NCBI RefSeq assembly: GCF_036967205.1
Contig: NZ_CP146022.1
Span: 2,480,001-2,544,000, forward strand
Length of the DNA: 64,000 bases
Direction of reading: 5' to 3'
Source of the DNA: Streptomyces sp. Q6
GTDB taxonomy: Bacteria > Actinomycetota > Actinomycetes > Streptomycetales > Streptomycetaceae
Positions 1 to 8,793 of this stretch are shown here, piece after piece. Under the pieces are notes generated by a model. The model was given only the letters and a program-made list of their open reading frames with translations, did no database searches and was not told the origin of the DNA. Each line of letters begins with the position of its first letter. The first letter of the stretch is position 1. The translations under genes and the position numbers were made by a program.

Positions 1-107
1 GTCTGCCGTCACTCGCCGCCACCCCCGCGTCTCTTTCGCTGCCCTGTCACTGCCCGGTCACTGCTCTGCCGCCGCGCCGACTCGCGCCGCCGCTGGGTCT
101 CACCTGA

Positions 108-123
108 GTGAAACCGGTTACAC
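108..123. promoter_or_regulatory. LacI-type operator upstream of sugar transporter
   Basis: GTGAAACCGGTTACAC is an inverted repeat around a central CCGG, broken only at one symmetric pair. LacI/GalR proteins typically bind such even palindromes with a central CG. The only LacI-type regulator in the window closes this same gene cluster (3927-4973), so it is the obvious candidate binder. The site lies about 100 bp upstream of the predicted transcription start. Confidence 0.6.
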
Positions 124-186
124 CGAACCTTCAGGAGGCTAGGCATCCGCCCACCCTAGGGTCAAGAGAACGCTGAACCAAGGGGG

Positions 187-215
187 TTGACCCGCCGTAG
201 TAACCGTTTTAGATT
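187..215 (+). promoter_or_regulatory. Vegetative promoter of the sugar ABC operon
   Basis: TTGACC (187-192), a 17-base spacer and TAGATT (210-215) make a near-consensus housekeeping-sigma promoter. Transcription would start near 221, followed by a GGAGGGG ribosome site (238-244) and the GTG at 250. AACCGTTT (202-209), next to the -10 box, resembles the operator core at 108-123, so repression could occur here. Confidence 0.65.
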
Positions 216-249
216 CCGCTCACCTTGTTCCAACGACGGAGGGGTTTCC

Positions 250-1245
250 GTGCCCACGGTGGCGAAGGAAAGGCCCGATACCGGGGCGGTGAAGACCTCC
301 GGTGGGCCACAAAACGGGTCAATTGACCGCACAGTACGTCGAGATACGAAGTGGAAACGGTTTCGGAGCAGCCGGACCCTGCTGCTGCTCATGCTGCCGG
401 GACTCGTGTACTTCCTGGTCTTCCACTACGGCGCCTTCCTCGGCAACGCGGTGGCGTTCAAGGAGTACGACCCGTTCGCCGGTCTGTGGGGCAGTCCCTG
501 GGTCGGGGGCGGCAACTTCAGCCGGATGTTCGGCGACCCGGACTTCTGGCACGCGACGTGGAACACGCTCTACATCGCCGTGCTCCAGCTGGTGTTCTAC
601 TTCCCGGTGCCGCTCGCGATCGCGCTGCTGCTGCACAGCCTGACGTCCGACCTGCTGCGCCGCTTCGTGCAGTCCGTGGTCTACCTGCCGCACTTCCTGT
701 CATGGGTGATCGTCGTCGCCCTGTTCCAGCAAGTCCTTTCCGACACGGGCCTGTTGAACAGCTTCCTGGGCGACAGCGGCCTGCACACCGTCGACATCAT
801 CGGCAATCCGGACGCGTACCGGCCGCTCGTCGTCGCCGAGGTGATCTGGAAGGACGCCGGCTGGGGCACGATCATCTTCCTGGCCGCGCTGATGCAGGTC
901 GACGAGCAGCAGTACGAGGCCGCGGCGATCGACGGGGCAGGGCCCTGGCGCCGCTTCTGGCACGTGACGCTCCCCTCGATCCGGCCGATCGTCGTGCTGC
1001 TCCTGATCATGCGGCTCGGCGACATCCTCTCCGTCGGCTTCGAACAGATGCTGCTGCAACGGCAGTCGGTGGGCCCGGAGGTCGGCGAGGTCCTCGACAC
1101 CTTCGTCTTCTGGCAGGGCATCGTCGCCGGCGACACCGGCTACGCCGCCGCGGCCGGACTCTTCAAGGGCCTGGTGGGCGCGCTCCTCGTGTTCGTCGCC
1201 AACCGGGTCGCACATCGGCTCGGCGAGCAGGGGGTCTACAAGTGA
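250..1245 (+). CDS. Carbohydrate ABC transporter permease, LplB type
   Basis: A 331-residue inner-membrane permease of the binding-protein-dependent (MalF/LplB) class. After a charged N-terminus it has about six membrane helices, beginning around residue 40 (LLLLMLPGLVYFLVF). It carries the cytoplasmic EAA loop (YEAAAIDGAGPWRRFWHVTL) that docks on the ATPase. GTG 250 is chosen because GGAGGGG precedes it by about six bases and because the alternative TTG at 187 is the -35 hexamer of the promoter. It is translationally coupled to the next permease by a GTGA overlap. No ATPase is encoded nearby; in Streptomyces such importers usually share the general ATPase MsiK, which is inferred here. The substrate is probably an oligosaccharide but cannot be read from the sequence. 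Confidence 0.93.
   Translation: MPTVAKERPDTGAVKTSGGPQNGSIDRTVRRDTKWKRFRSSRTLLLLMLPGLVYFLVFHYGAFLGNAVAFKEYDPFAGLWGSPWVGGGNFSRMFGDPDFWHATWNTLYIAVLQLVFYFPVPLAIALLLHSLTSDLLRRFVQSVVYLPHFLSWVIVVALFQQVLSDTGLLNSFLGDSGLHTVDIIGNPDAYRPLVVAEVIWKDAGWGTIIFLAALMQVDEQQYEAAAIDGAGPWRRFWHVTLPSIRPIVVLLLIMRLGDILSVGFEQMLLQRQSVGPEVGEVLDTFVFWQGIVAGDTGYAAAAGLFKGLVGALLVFVANRVAHRLGEQGVYK
354..364. promoter_or_regulatory. Possible intragenic LacI half-operator
   Basis: GAAACGGTTTC is a perfect odd-length palindrome inside the first permease gene, about 240 bp downstream of the 108-123 operator. The core resembles other LacI-family sites, so it could serve as an auxiliary operator. It is short and lies in coding sequence, so chance is possible. 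Confidence 0.25.
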
Positions 1246-2144
1246 ACAGGTCCGCGCAGGCTCCCTCCCGTCCCGCGTGGCAGGAGAAGCCGAAGCCCGT
1301 CACCCAGGCCGCCAAGGGCCTGGCCGTCCTCGCGCTCCTCGCGCTCGTCCTCGTACCGTTCCTGGTGATCGTCTCCACCTCGCTGGCCTCCAACAAGGAG
1401 GTCGTCGCGAACGGCGGCTGGGTGCTGTGGCCCACCGAGCCGACGCTGCGCGCGTACGAGAACATCCTCAGCGGCGGCATCGTGACGAAGGCGCTCGGCG
1501 TGAGCATCGGCATCACCGCCCTCGGCACGCTCCTGTCGCTCGCGTGCACCGCGTTCCTCGCGTACGCGCTCAGCCGGCCCGGCGTCTTCGGCGGCAGGCC
1601 CGTGCTGCTCCTCGTGCTGTTCACGTTCCTCTTCCCACCCGGCATGATCCCGGCGTTCCTGCTGGTGAAGGGGCTCGGCCTGCAGAACATGTACGCGGCG
1701 CTCGTCGCGCCCGTGCTCATCAACGTCTTCAACCTGGTGGTCCTGCGCGGCTTCTTCCAGGGCATCCCCGAGGAGCTGTACGAGGCGGCACGCCTGGACG
1801 GTGCCGGGGACTGGGCGACGTTCTGGCGGATCGCGCTGCCGCTGTCGAAGGCCGCGCTCGCCGTCGTCGGCCTCTTCTACGCGGTCAGCTACTGGAACTC
1901 GTGGTTCACCGCGTCGATCTACCTGGAGTCCGACCACTGGCCGCTGTCGCAGGTGCTGCGGACGTACGTCATCGGGGGCGCGCAGATCGCCGACACGGGC
2001 CTGAGCGAGGCCGGCATGGTGTCGGCGCCGCAGACGACGCAGATGGCGGTCCTGGTGATCGCGGTCGTACCGATCCTGCTCGTCTACCCCTTCCTCCAGA
2101 AGTACTTCACCAAGGGCGTGCTCACCGGCGCCATCAAGAGCTGA
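1242..2144 (+). CDS. Carbohydrate ABC transporter permease, LplC/MalG type
   Basis: A 300-residue second permease of the importer. It starts at GTG 1242, inside the stop of the first permease, which implies coupling. It has about six transmembrane segments, the first at roughly residues 20-45. The EAA loop reads YEAARLDGAGDWATFWRIALP, and the C-terminus KGVLTGAIKS is typical of the LplC/YtcP group. With the upstream permease it should form the heterodimeric channel that receives sugar from the lipoprotein encoded next (57-base gap). Confidence 0.93.
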   Translation: MNRSAQAPSRPAWQEKPKPVTQAAKGLAVLALLALVLVPFLVIVSTSLASNKEVVANGGWVLWPTEPTLRAYENILSGGIVTKALGVSIGITALGTLLSLACTAFLAYALSRPGVFGGRPVLLLVLFTFLFPPGMIPAFLLVKGLGLQNMYAALVAPVLINVFNLVVLRGFFQGIPEELYEAARLDGAGDWATFWRIALPLSKAALAVVGLFYAVSYWNSWFTASIYLESDHWPLSQVLRTYVIGGAQIADTGLSEAGMVSAPQTTQMAVLVIAVVPILLVYPFLQKYFTKGVLTGAIKS

Positions 2145-2201
2145 GCCACCACCCCCCTCCGCGTGTCCGCTCGACTTCCTTTATCCGAAGGGTCCTTCAC
2201 G

Positions 2202-3851
2202 ATGTCCGCGAACCTCTCGCGCCGCACCCTGCTGCGCTCCATCGCCGTCGGCGGCGCCGCGATCGCCGCCCCGTCCCTGCTCACCGCCTGCTCGTCCGAC
2301 GGCTCCACCGGCGGTTCCGTCTCCAACGCCGGCAAGAAGGCGGCGGCCTGGCCCGCGTACACCCCGGCCAAGGGCGCGACCCCGGACCTGGCCGGCACCG
2401 CCGAGGGCGTGCAGGCCGGCTTCACGAAGTACCCGGGCGAGCTGATCAAGGCGGTCGCGGAGAAGCCGGGCAGCGGCAAGGAGAAGATCCGGGTCCTCAC
2501 GATCACGTACGGCACCCCGCCGAAGGCCGCCGCGCAGAACAAGTACTGGGCGGCGGTCAACGAGGCGCTGGGCGTGGACATCGAGTTCACGGTCGTGGCG
2601 GACGCGGACTACCGCTCCAAGATGGCGACGGTGTTCGCGGGCGACGACATCCCCGACGTCGTCAACCTCGGCGGCGGCTATGTCCTGCCGCGCGAGGCCC
2701 AGTTCGTGAAGACCCGCTGCGCCGACCTCACCGCGTACCTGTCGGGCGACGCGATCAAGGACTACCCGAACCTCGCGGGCATCCCCACGTACGCGTGGGA
2801 GGGCATGGGCCGGATCGCGGGCCGCGTCTACGGCGTCCCGGTGGAGCGGCCCAAGCCGCAGGACACCCTGTACTTCAACAACGGCGCCTTCACGAAGGCC
2901 GGCTACAAGGCGGGCATGTCCGCCGACGACTTCGCGGCCCTGGCGAAGGAGACGACGGGCGGCAGGAAGTGGGCGCTCGGCTCGTCGGCGACCGCGTACT
3001 TCGGGTACAAGACGCACGCCAACTGGTTCGGCGCGCCCAACGAGTTCGCGATGGAGGGCGGCAAGGCCGTCCACTGGGGCGCCACCGACGAGTTCAAGGC
3101 GATGCTGGAGTACCTGGCGAAGCTGCGGCAGCAGGGCTCGTACTACCCGGAGGCCACCTCGGTCTCCCAGGTCGACCTCAAGACGCAGTTCTGGAACGGC
3201 TCCGTGCTGTCCATGACGGACGGCTTCCTCGCCTACCCGGGCTCCGCCCTCGGCATCAAGGACGCCTTCGACCTGGACGCGCTCGTGCCGTACACGGCGC
3301 CCGGCGCGAGCCCCCACTACCAGCAGAGCCGCGGCATCTTCGGCTACACGGTCCTGAAGAAGGCGCCCAAGGCGCGCATCGAGCTGATCCTGCGCGTCCT
3401 CGACTACCTGGCCGCGCCGTTCGGCACCGAGGAGTACGAGCTGACCCACTTCGGTCTGGAGGGCACGCACTTCGAGCGCGACAAGGACAACAACCCGATC
3501 GCGACCGAGCTGGGCCTGGTCGAGTCGAAGACGAACGTGCCGTTCATGTACCTCTGCGACGCCCCGCAGGTGCTGTACGCGCCGGGCTCCCCCGACGTCG
3601 TGGAGCGGCTGCACGGCTGGCAGAAGAAGGTCGTGCCGATGATGCGGCCCAACATCCGCTTCGGCCTCCAGTCGGACACGTACAACAAGCAGGGCGCGGC
3701 CCTGGAGCAGCTGATCAACGACGGGGTCACCGCCATCGTCTCCGGCCGCAAGAAGGTCTCCGACTGGGACGCGGTCTACGCGAAGTGGAAGGCGCAGGGC
3801 GGCACGAAGGTCACGGCGGAGTTCGCCGAGGAGTACGCGGCGGCCCACTGA
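2202..3851 (+). CDS. Extracellular solute-binding lipoprotein, LplA type
   Basis: A 549-residue substrate receptor of the sugar ABC importer. The N-terminus is a twin-arginine lipoprotein signal: SRRTLLRSIAVGG followed by the lipobox LLTAC, so the mature protein is anchored outside the membrane by the cysteine. The length fits the large LplA-type binding proteins (cluster-1 fold). ATG 2202 is preferred over GTG 2163 because it starts the signal peptide directly. The gene follows the two permeases and precedes the LacI regulator, so all four probably act on one carbohydrate. The ligand is not identifiable by eye; LplA relatives take up complex plant or host glycans. Confidence 0.9.
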   Translation: MSANLSRRTLLRSIAVGGAAIAAPSLLTACSSDGSTGGSVSNAGKKAAAWPAYTPAKGATPDLAGTAEGVQAGFTKYPGELIKAVAEKPGSGKEKIRVLTITYGTPPKAAAQNKYWAAVNEALGVDIEFTVVADADYRSKMATVFAGDDIPDVVNLGGGYVLPREAQFVKTRCADLTAYLSGDAIKDYPNLAGIPTYAWEGMGRIAGRVYGVPVERPKPQDTLYFNNGAFTKAGYKAGMSADDFAALAKETTGGRKWALGSSATAYFGYKTHANWFGAPNEFAMEGGKAVHWGATDEFKAMLEYLAKLRQQGSYYPEATSVSQVDLKTQFWNGSVLSMTDGFLAYPGSALGIKDAFDLDALVPYTAPGASPHYQQSRGIFGYTVLKKAPKARIELILRVLDYLAAPFGTEEYELTHFGLEGTHFERDKDNNPIATELGLVESKTNVPFMYLCDAPQVLYAPGSPDVVERLHGWQKKVVPMMRPNIRFGLQSDTYNKQGAALEQLINDGVTAIVSGRKKVSDWDAVYAKWKAQGGTKVTAEFAEEYAAAH

Positions 3852-3926
3852 GCCGACGGCGCACGCGATGATGGTGCGGGGCGCCGCACCGGCGGCCCGC
3901 ACCAGGGGATCTCAGGAGGAGACACA

Positions 3927-4973
3927 GTGGGCGAGCGGGCGACGATCCGGGACGTGGCGGCGCGCGCCGGGGTGTCGGTGGCCACCGTCTCCCGGGTCCT
4001 CGCGGGCACGTATCCGACCTCGGCGGGCTCGCGCGCCAAGGTGCTGCGCGCGGCCAAGGACCTGGACTACGTGGCGAACGCGCACGCGCGGGCGCTCGCC
4101 GGCGCGGGCCGCAAGACCATCGCCGTCCTGATGCTGGACGTCGTCAGCTCCTTCTACGCGGCCGTCGCGCAGGGCGTCGAGCGGGAGGCGGCGCAGCACG
4201 ACCGGTTCACCCTCGTCGCCTCCACGGGCGCGGATCCGGCGCGCGAGCTGGCCCTCGTGCAGATGATGCGGGAGCAGGCCACGGAGGCGGTCGTCCTGGT
4301 CGGCGGCGTCGTCGAGGACGCGGAGTACCGGGAGCGGATGGCGCAGTACGCGCAGTCGCTGGCGGCGGCCGGTTCGCGGCTGGTGCTGTGCGGTCGTCCC
4401 GCGCCCGCGCCGGACGTGCCCGCGGTCGTCGTGGAGTACGACAACGAGGCGGGCGCGTACGCCGTCACCAGTCATCTGCTGGGCGCGGGCCACCGCCGGA
4501 TCGCGATGATCGGCTTCCAGCCGGGCAACACGACCGGTGAGGACCGGGTCCGCGGCTATCTGCGGGCCCTGGAGGACCACGGCGTGCCGGCCTCCGACGC
4601 GCTGCTGCACGGCATCGGCTTCGGACAGCACAACGGCGACGAGGCGATCCGCGGCCTGCTCGACAAGTGCGCGGGCAAGCCGGACTTCACGGCGGTGTTC
4701 GCGGGCGACGACCGGGTGGCCGCCGCCGCGATCAAGGCGCTCGCGGAGTACGGACTGCGGGTGCCGCGGGACATCTCGGTGGTCGGCTACAACGACGACC
4801 CGGTCGCCGCCGACATCACGCCGGGCCTGACCACGGTCCACATCCCGGGCGAGGAGATGGGCCGCACGGCGGTCCGTCTGGCGCTCGGCGGCACGGACCG
4901 CACCGGGCAGCGGCGCCGGCTCCTGGGCACCCACATAGTGGTCCGCGACAGCGTGCGGCGCCTCACTCCGTGA
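3927..4973 (+). CDS. LacI/GalR-family transcriptional regulator
   Basis: A 348-residue repressor. Residues 5-30 (TIRDVAARAGVSVATVSRVL) are the classic LacI helix-turn-helix and hinge start; the rest is a periplasmic-binding-protein-like effector domain ending VVRDSVRRL. GTG 3927 has AGGAGGA seven bases upstream. It lies 75 bp after the solute-binding gene, in the same direction, and probably represses the importer through the palindromes near 108-123 and 202-209 (inference). The last 11 bases overlap, tail to tail, with the amino-acid permease gene. Confidence 0.93.
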   Translation: MGERATIRDVAARAGVSVATVSRVLAGTYPTSAGSRAKVLRAAKDLDYVANAHARALAGAGRKTIAVLMLDVVSSFYAAVAQGVEREAAQHDRFTLVASTGADPARELALVQMMREQATEAVVLVGGVVEDAEYRERMAQYAQSLAAAGSRLVLCGRPAPAPDVPAVVVEYDNEAGAYAVTSHLLGAGHRRIAMIGFQPGNTTGEDRVRGYLRALEDHGVPASDALLHGIGFGQHNGDEAIRGLLDKCAGKPDFTAVFAGDDRVAAAAIKALAEYGLRVPRDISVVGYNDDPVAADITPGLTTVHIPGEEMGRTAVRLALGGTDRTGQRRRLLGTHIVVRDSVRRLTP

Positions 4974-6420
4974 GGGCGGGGTCCCGGTGGTCGGGGTGGA
5001 TCCAGCTCGGCTTGCGGAACCTGAGGAACGCGACCGGGGCGGCCACGCCGAGCAGCAGCAGTCCGCCGCCGACGATGAGCAGGTAACGCCACAGGGGCCC
5101 GGTGTCGTACTGGTCCGGCGGTACGAACCCGATGACGAGCGCGAGCACCGAGGCCACGAACCCGACGCCCGCGACGAGGGTGACGGCGGGCACGACGAAG
5201 CCGCGCGGCACGTCCGGCCGGGTCCGCCGCAGCCGGACCACCGCCAGGAACATCAGCAGGTACGCGACCAGGTAGATCTGGATCGTGATGACGGAGAACA
5301 TCCAGTACTGGCTGGAGACGTCGTCGCTGAAGGCGTACAGGACGCCGATGAGGGTGGTCAGGACGCCCTGGGCGATCATCACGTTCTGCGGGACGCCGTA
5401 CTTGTTGAACCTCTGGAGGAACGGCGGCAGATAGCCCTCCTGCCGGGAGAGCAGGACGAGCCCCTTGGCGGGGCCCGCGAGCCAGGTGAGCATGCCGCCG
5501 AGCGCCGCGCAGACCAGCATGATGCCGACGATCTTCGTCATCCATCCGACGTGGAAGTGGTCGAAGAACGCCTGGAAGGCCTGCATCAGGCCGGCGGTCA
5601 GGCTGAGTTGCTCGGCCGGCATGACCCAGCTGATGGCGAGCGCCGGGAGGATGAAGATCAGCAGGACGAGGCCGGTGGCGAGGAAGACCGAGCGCGGGTA
5701 CTCGCCGCGCGGGCTGCGCAGCGACGACACGTGGACGCCGTTCATCTCCATGCCCGCGTAGGACAGGAAGTTGTTGACGATGAGGACGAGGCTGGCCAGG
5801 CCCGTCCACGGCGGCAGCCAGTGGCCCGCGGTCATCGGGGCGGCCGACGGGTTGCCCTGTCCGAGGAAGACGATGCCGAGGGCGACGAGGACGACACCGG
5901 GGACGAGGGTGCCGATGATCAGCCCGAGCGAGGACAGGCCGGCGACCGTCCTCGTGCCGCGCGAGCTGACCCACACGCCGGCCCAGTAGATGACGACGAT
6001 GCAGATGGCGACGTACAGGCCGTTCTCGGCGAGGCTCGGGTGGATGACGTACGCGAACGTGGACGCGACGTAGGCGAGCAGGCTCGGGTAGTAGGCGATG
6101 GTCATCGCGAACTGGCACCAGACGGCGACGAACCCGAGCGGTTTGCCGAGCGCCTCGCTGACCCAGCGGTAGATGCCGCCGGTCCAGCCGGAGGCCAGTT
6201 CGGCGCCGACGAGGGCGGTGGGCAGCAGGAAGACGAGGGCCGGGAGGAGGTACAGGAAGATCGCGGCGAGGCCGTAGATCGCCATGGTGGGCGAGGGGCG
6301 CAGACTCGCCACGGAGGCGGTGGTCATCAGGCCGAGCGTCACCCAGGAGATGAACTGGCGCCGGTTCCCGTCGTCACCGACCACCGCCTCCCCCTGCCCC
6401 GTTCTGTCCGTAGTCGTCAT
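4963..6420 (-). CDS. APC-family amino acid permease/antiporter
   Basis: A 485-residue integral membrane protein with about twelve predicted helices. It starts MTTTDRTGQGEAVV and runs into ISWVTLGLMTTASVASLRPS, the form seen in the glutamate/GABA antiporter branch of the APC superfamily. Helices such as LPALVFLLPTALVGAELASG and the Met-Asn-Gly-Val segment in the middle support this branch. The exact substrate is unknown. The 3' end overlaps the convergent lacI-type gene by 11 bases. It is divergent from the copper pair starting at 6491, leaving a 70-bp shared promoter region. Confidence 0.88.
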   Translation of the reverse strand: MTTTDRTGQGEAVVGDDGNRRQFISWVTLGLMTTASVASLRPSPTMAIYGLAAIFLYLLPALVFLLPTALVGAELASGWTGGIYRWVSEALGKPLGFVAVWCQFAMTIAYYPSLLAYVASTFAYVIHPSLAENGLYVAICIVVIYWAGVWVSSRGTRTVAGLSSLGLIIGTLVPGVVLVALGIVFLGQGNPSAAPMTAGHWLPPWTGLASLVLIVNNFLSYAGMEMNGVHVSSLRSPRGEYPRSVFLATGLVLLIFILPALAISWVMPAEQLSLTAGLMQAFQAFFDHFHVGWMTKIVGIMLVCAALGGMLTWLAGPAKGLVLLSRQEGYLPPFLQRFNKYGVPQNVMIAQGVLTTLIGVLYAFSDDVSSQYWMFSVITIQIYLVAYLLMFLAVVRLRRTRPDVPRGFVVPAVTLVAGVGFVASVLALVIGFVPPDQYDTGPLWRYLLIVGGGLLLLGVAAPVAFLRFRKPSWIHPDHRDPALTE

Positions 6421-6464
6421 GAGGTCATGATCGGCAAAGGCCCCGGGGTCCGCATGTCGTCGCA

Positions 6465-6479
6465 TACCGGGTGGGGGTA
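6465..6479. promoter_or_regulatory. Possible copper-responsive (CsoR-like) operator
   Basis: TACCGGGTGGGGGTA has inverted TACC/GGTA ends around a G-rich centre, resembling CsoR sites, which are G/C tracts flanked by TA-rich ends. It sits 11 bases before the start of a DUF6153-like gene followed by a multicopper oxidase, a plausible copper-stress target. No csoR gene is in the window. Confidence 0.35.
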
Positions 6480-6490
6480 GGGTGCCGGTC

Positions 6491-7060
6491 ATGACGACTC
6501 CCCCGGCGAAGGGCGGCACCCGCCGCGGACGGCTGCTGCTGTTCGTGGCGCTGCTCTTCGGGATCGTGGGGATGCACACGCTGGGGCACCCGACGGGGCA
6601 CACGGCGCCCATGAGCCCGGCCATGGACAGAGCGTCCGTGAGTACGACCATGGACAAGGCGTCCGTGAATACGACCATGGACATGACGTCCGTGAGTACG
6701 TCCTTCGTGAGTCCGGCCTCCGTGACCACGTCTTCCGTGACCACGTCGATGAGTCATACGTCCATGAGCGCGCCGACGGACACGGGGGCCGCGCACGGGC
6801 ACGAGGGGCCCGGCGACGGCGGCATGGATCCGCTGAGCGTCTGCCTGGCGGTGCTCGGCTCGTTCACGCTGCTTCTGCTGACGGCGGCGGTGCTGCGACC
6901 GCTGACGGCGGCGGGCGTGCTCCGCGCGGCGCCGCGCGGCATGACGTACGCGCGCCGGCCGCACCCTCCCCGCCCCGAACTCTGTTGTCCCGTCTGTCGG
7001 TTCTGCGAATCTAGGCCTGCGCACCGGCCGCTTCGCGCTGCGCGCGCGAGCGGCAGATGA
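6491..7060 (+). CDS. DUF6153-like membrane protein (frameshifted C-terminus)
   Basis: The sequence as given reads 189 residues from ATG 6491. One N-terminal signal/TM helix (GRLLLFVALLFGIVGMHTLG) is followed by a Met/Ser/Thr/His-rich exported region and a second helix (VCLAVLGSFTLLLLTAAVL). Three imperfect nine-residue repeats, (A/T)SV(S/N)TTMD(K/M), derive from 27-bp DNA repeats at about 6630-6700. The Cys-rich end in this frame looks wrong. Reading the -1 frame from about 6975 gives RTLLSRLSVLRI and a stop at 7012-7014, which I recognise as the usual DUF6153-type ending, so a C is probably missing from the run near 6973. It precedes a multicopper oxidase, suggesting a role in copper handling; the function is not established. 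Confidence 0.65.
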   Translation: MTTPPAKGGTRRGRLLLFVALLFGIVGMHTLGHPTGHTAPMSPAMDRASVSTTMDKASVNTTMDMTSVSTSFVSPASVTTSSVTTSMSHTSMSAPTDTGAAHGHEGPGDGGMDPLSVCLAVLGSFTLLLLTAAVLRPLTAAGVLRAAPRGMTYARRPHPPRPELCCPVCRFCESRPAHRPLRAARASGR

Positions 7061-8748
7061 GTTCGTCCTGCACTCCGCACGACACCGACATCGAGGTGCA
7101 ACTCAGTCATGCGCGACACATCTGCTTCCCCACCCGCCGCACCGTCCTCGCGGCATCGGTCGCCGCGGCGGGCACGGGAGTTCTCGCCGCGTGCTCCGGC
7201 GACGGCTCCGGGCACGGCGGCCACGGCTCGGCGGGCGCGGCGCCCTCGGGCTATGTCGACCCGGCGGGCAAGGAGGTCGCCGCCGCCGAGCGCAAGCGCG
7301 GCTCCGGCCCGGTCCGCTCGGTCCGGCTCACGGCGGCCGCCACCCCGCTCGACCTCGGCGACCGTACGGTCCGCTCCTGGTCGTACGGCGGTGATCTGCC
7401 CGGCAAGGAGGTCCGGGTCACCGCGGGCGACACCCTCTCGCTCACTCTCGCGAACCACCTCCGCGAGGCGACGTCCCTGCACTGGCACGGCATCGCCCTG
7501 CGCAACGACATGGACGGCGTCCCCGGTCTCACCCAGAATCCGATCGCGCCCGGGGCGGACTTCACGTACCGCTTCACGGTCGCGCACCCCGGCACGTACT
7601 GGTTCCATCCGCACTCGGGCACGCAGCAGGACCGCGGCCTGTACGCGCCGCTGATCGTCGACGACCCGAAGGAGCCCCTCTCCTACGACAAGGAGTGGGT
7701 CGTCGTCCTCGACGACTGGGTCGACGGGGTGGACGGTTCGACGCCGGACGCGGTCCTGAAGGAACTGCGGTCGGGCATGGGCCACGGGAGCGGCGGGGGC
7801 AACGGCGGCCACGAGGGCCACGACATGTCGGGGATGAGCGGCATGTCGATGACGGCCGACGAGTCGCCCTCCCCCGCGGCCGCCGACGAGTCGCCCTCAC
7901 CCACCGGCTCAGGGCCCTCCCGCATGATGATGGGCGCGACCAGCGATCTGCTCGGCGGCGACGCGGGCGACGTGAAGTACCCGTACTACCTCGTCAACGG
8001 CCGTACGCCGCAGGCCCCTTCGTCGTTCACGGCCCGCCCCGGCGACCGCGTCAGGATCCGGTTCGTCAACGCGGGCGGCGACACGGCGTTCCGCGTCGCG
8101 CTCGGCGGGCACACGATGACCGTGACGCACACGGACGGCTTCCCGGTGCGGCACGCGACGACGGACGCCCTGCTGCTCGGCATGGGCGAGCGCTACGACG
8201 TCCTGGTCACGGCCGACGACGGTGTTTTCCCGCTCACCGCGCTCGCGGAGGGCAAGGGGGCGTCGGCGCTCGCGGTGCTGCGCACGGGTTCCGGCGCGGC
8301 GCCGTCCGCCGCGGTCCGGCCCAGGGAGCTGGAGGGCCGGCTGCTCACGGCCGAGAAGCTCAGGGCGGCCGACCCGGTGGCCCTCGCGCCCCGGGAGCCG
8401 GACCGCACGATCCGGCTCCAGCTGACCGGTGGCATGGCCGGGTACGACTGGGCGTTCGACAAGAAGCCGTACACGAAGGACCAGCGCCACCCGGTGAAGG
8501 CGGGCGAACGCGTCCGCCTGGTCTTCGCCAACTCGACCTCGATGTGGCACCCGGTCCACCTCCACGGCCACACGTTCTCCCTGGCGAACGTGGCCGGCGG
8601 CCCCCGCAAGGACACCGCGATCGTGCTGCCGAACGGCACCCTGACGGTCGACTTCGACGCGGACAACCCGGGCCTGTGGATGGTCCACTGCCACAACGTC
8701 TACCACTCGGAGGCGGGCATGATGACGGTCCTCGGGTACCGGGCCTGA
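7057..8748 (+). CDS. Multicopper oxidase (laccase/CopA-like), Tat lipoprotein
   Basis: A 563-residue copper oxidase acting outside the membrane. TRRTVLAASVAAAG with the lipobox LAAC (Cys46) is a Tat lipoprotein signal. The trinuclear copper ligands are visible: HWH (about 142-144), HPH (184-186), HPVHLH (from 498) and HCH (544-546). A Met/His-rich insert around residues 245-290 (GHDMSGMSGMSM, then twice DESPSP) resembles the methionine-rich copper loops of CueO/CopA. This suggests cuprous oxidase or copper tolerance activity. As read, ATG 7057 overlaps the preceding stop (ATGA). Confidence 0.93.
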   Translation: MSSSCTPHDTDIEVQLSHARHICFPTRRTVLAASVAAAGTGVLAACSGDGSGHGGHGSAGAAPSGYVDPAGKEVAAAERKRGSGPVRSVRLTAAATPLDLGDRTVRSWSYGGDLPGKEVRVTAGDTLSLTLANHLREATSLHWHGIALRNDMDGVPGLTQNPIAPGADFTYRFTVAHPGTYWFHPHSGTQQDRGLYAPLIVDDPKEPLSYDKEWVVVLDDWVDGVDGSTPDAVLKELRSGMGHGSGGGNGGHEGHDMSGMSGMSMTADESPSPAAADESPSPTGSGPSRMMMGATSDLLGGDAGDVKYPYYLVNGRTPQAPSSFTARPGDRVRIRFVNAGGDTAFRVALGGHTMTVTHTDGFPVRHATTDALLLGMGERYDVLVTADDGVFPLTALAEGKGASALAVLRTGSGAAPSAAVRPRELEGRLLTAEKLRAADPVALAPREPDRTIRLQLTGGMAGYDWAFDKKPYTKDQRHPVKAGERVRLVFANSTSMWHPVHLHGHTFSLANVAGGPRKDTAIVLPNGTLTVDFDADNPGLWMVHCHNVYHSEAGMMTVLGYRA

Positions 8749-8751
8749 GCC

Positions 8752-8784
8752 ACGGGCGGCCCGGGTCGCACCCGGGCCGCCCGT
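8752..8784. terminator. Bidirectional terminator hairpin
   Basis: Perfect 15-bp stem (ACGGGCGGCCCGGGT paired with its complement) with a 3-base CGC loop, between the convergent oxidase and MFS genes. There is no U tract, as is common in Streptomyces. Confidence 0.85.
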
Positions 8785-8793
8785 CCCCGCGGG

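Noticed and set aside
5000-6500. Long plus-strand open frames antisense to the amino-acid permease
   Set aside because: High-GC shadow frames with Arg/Asp/Glu-rich composition and no domain features.
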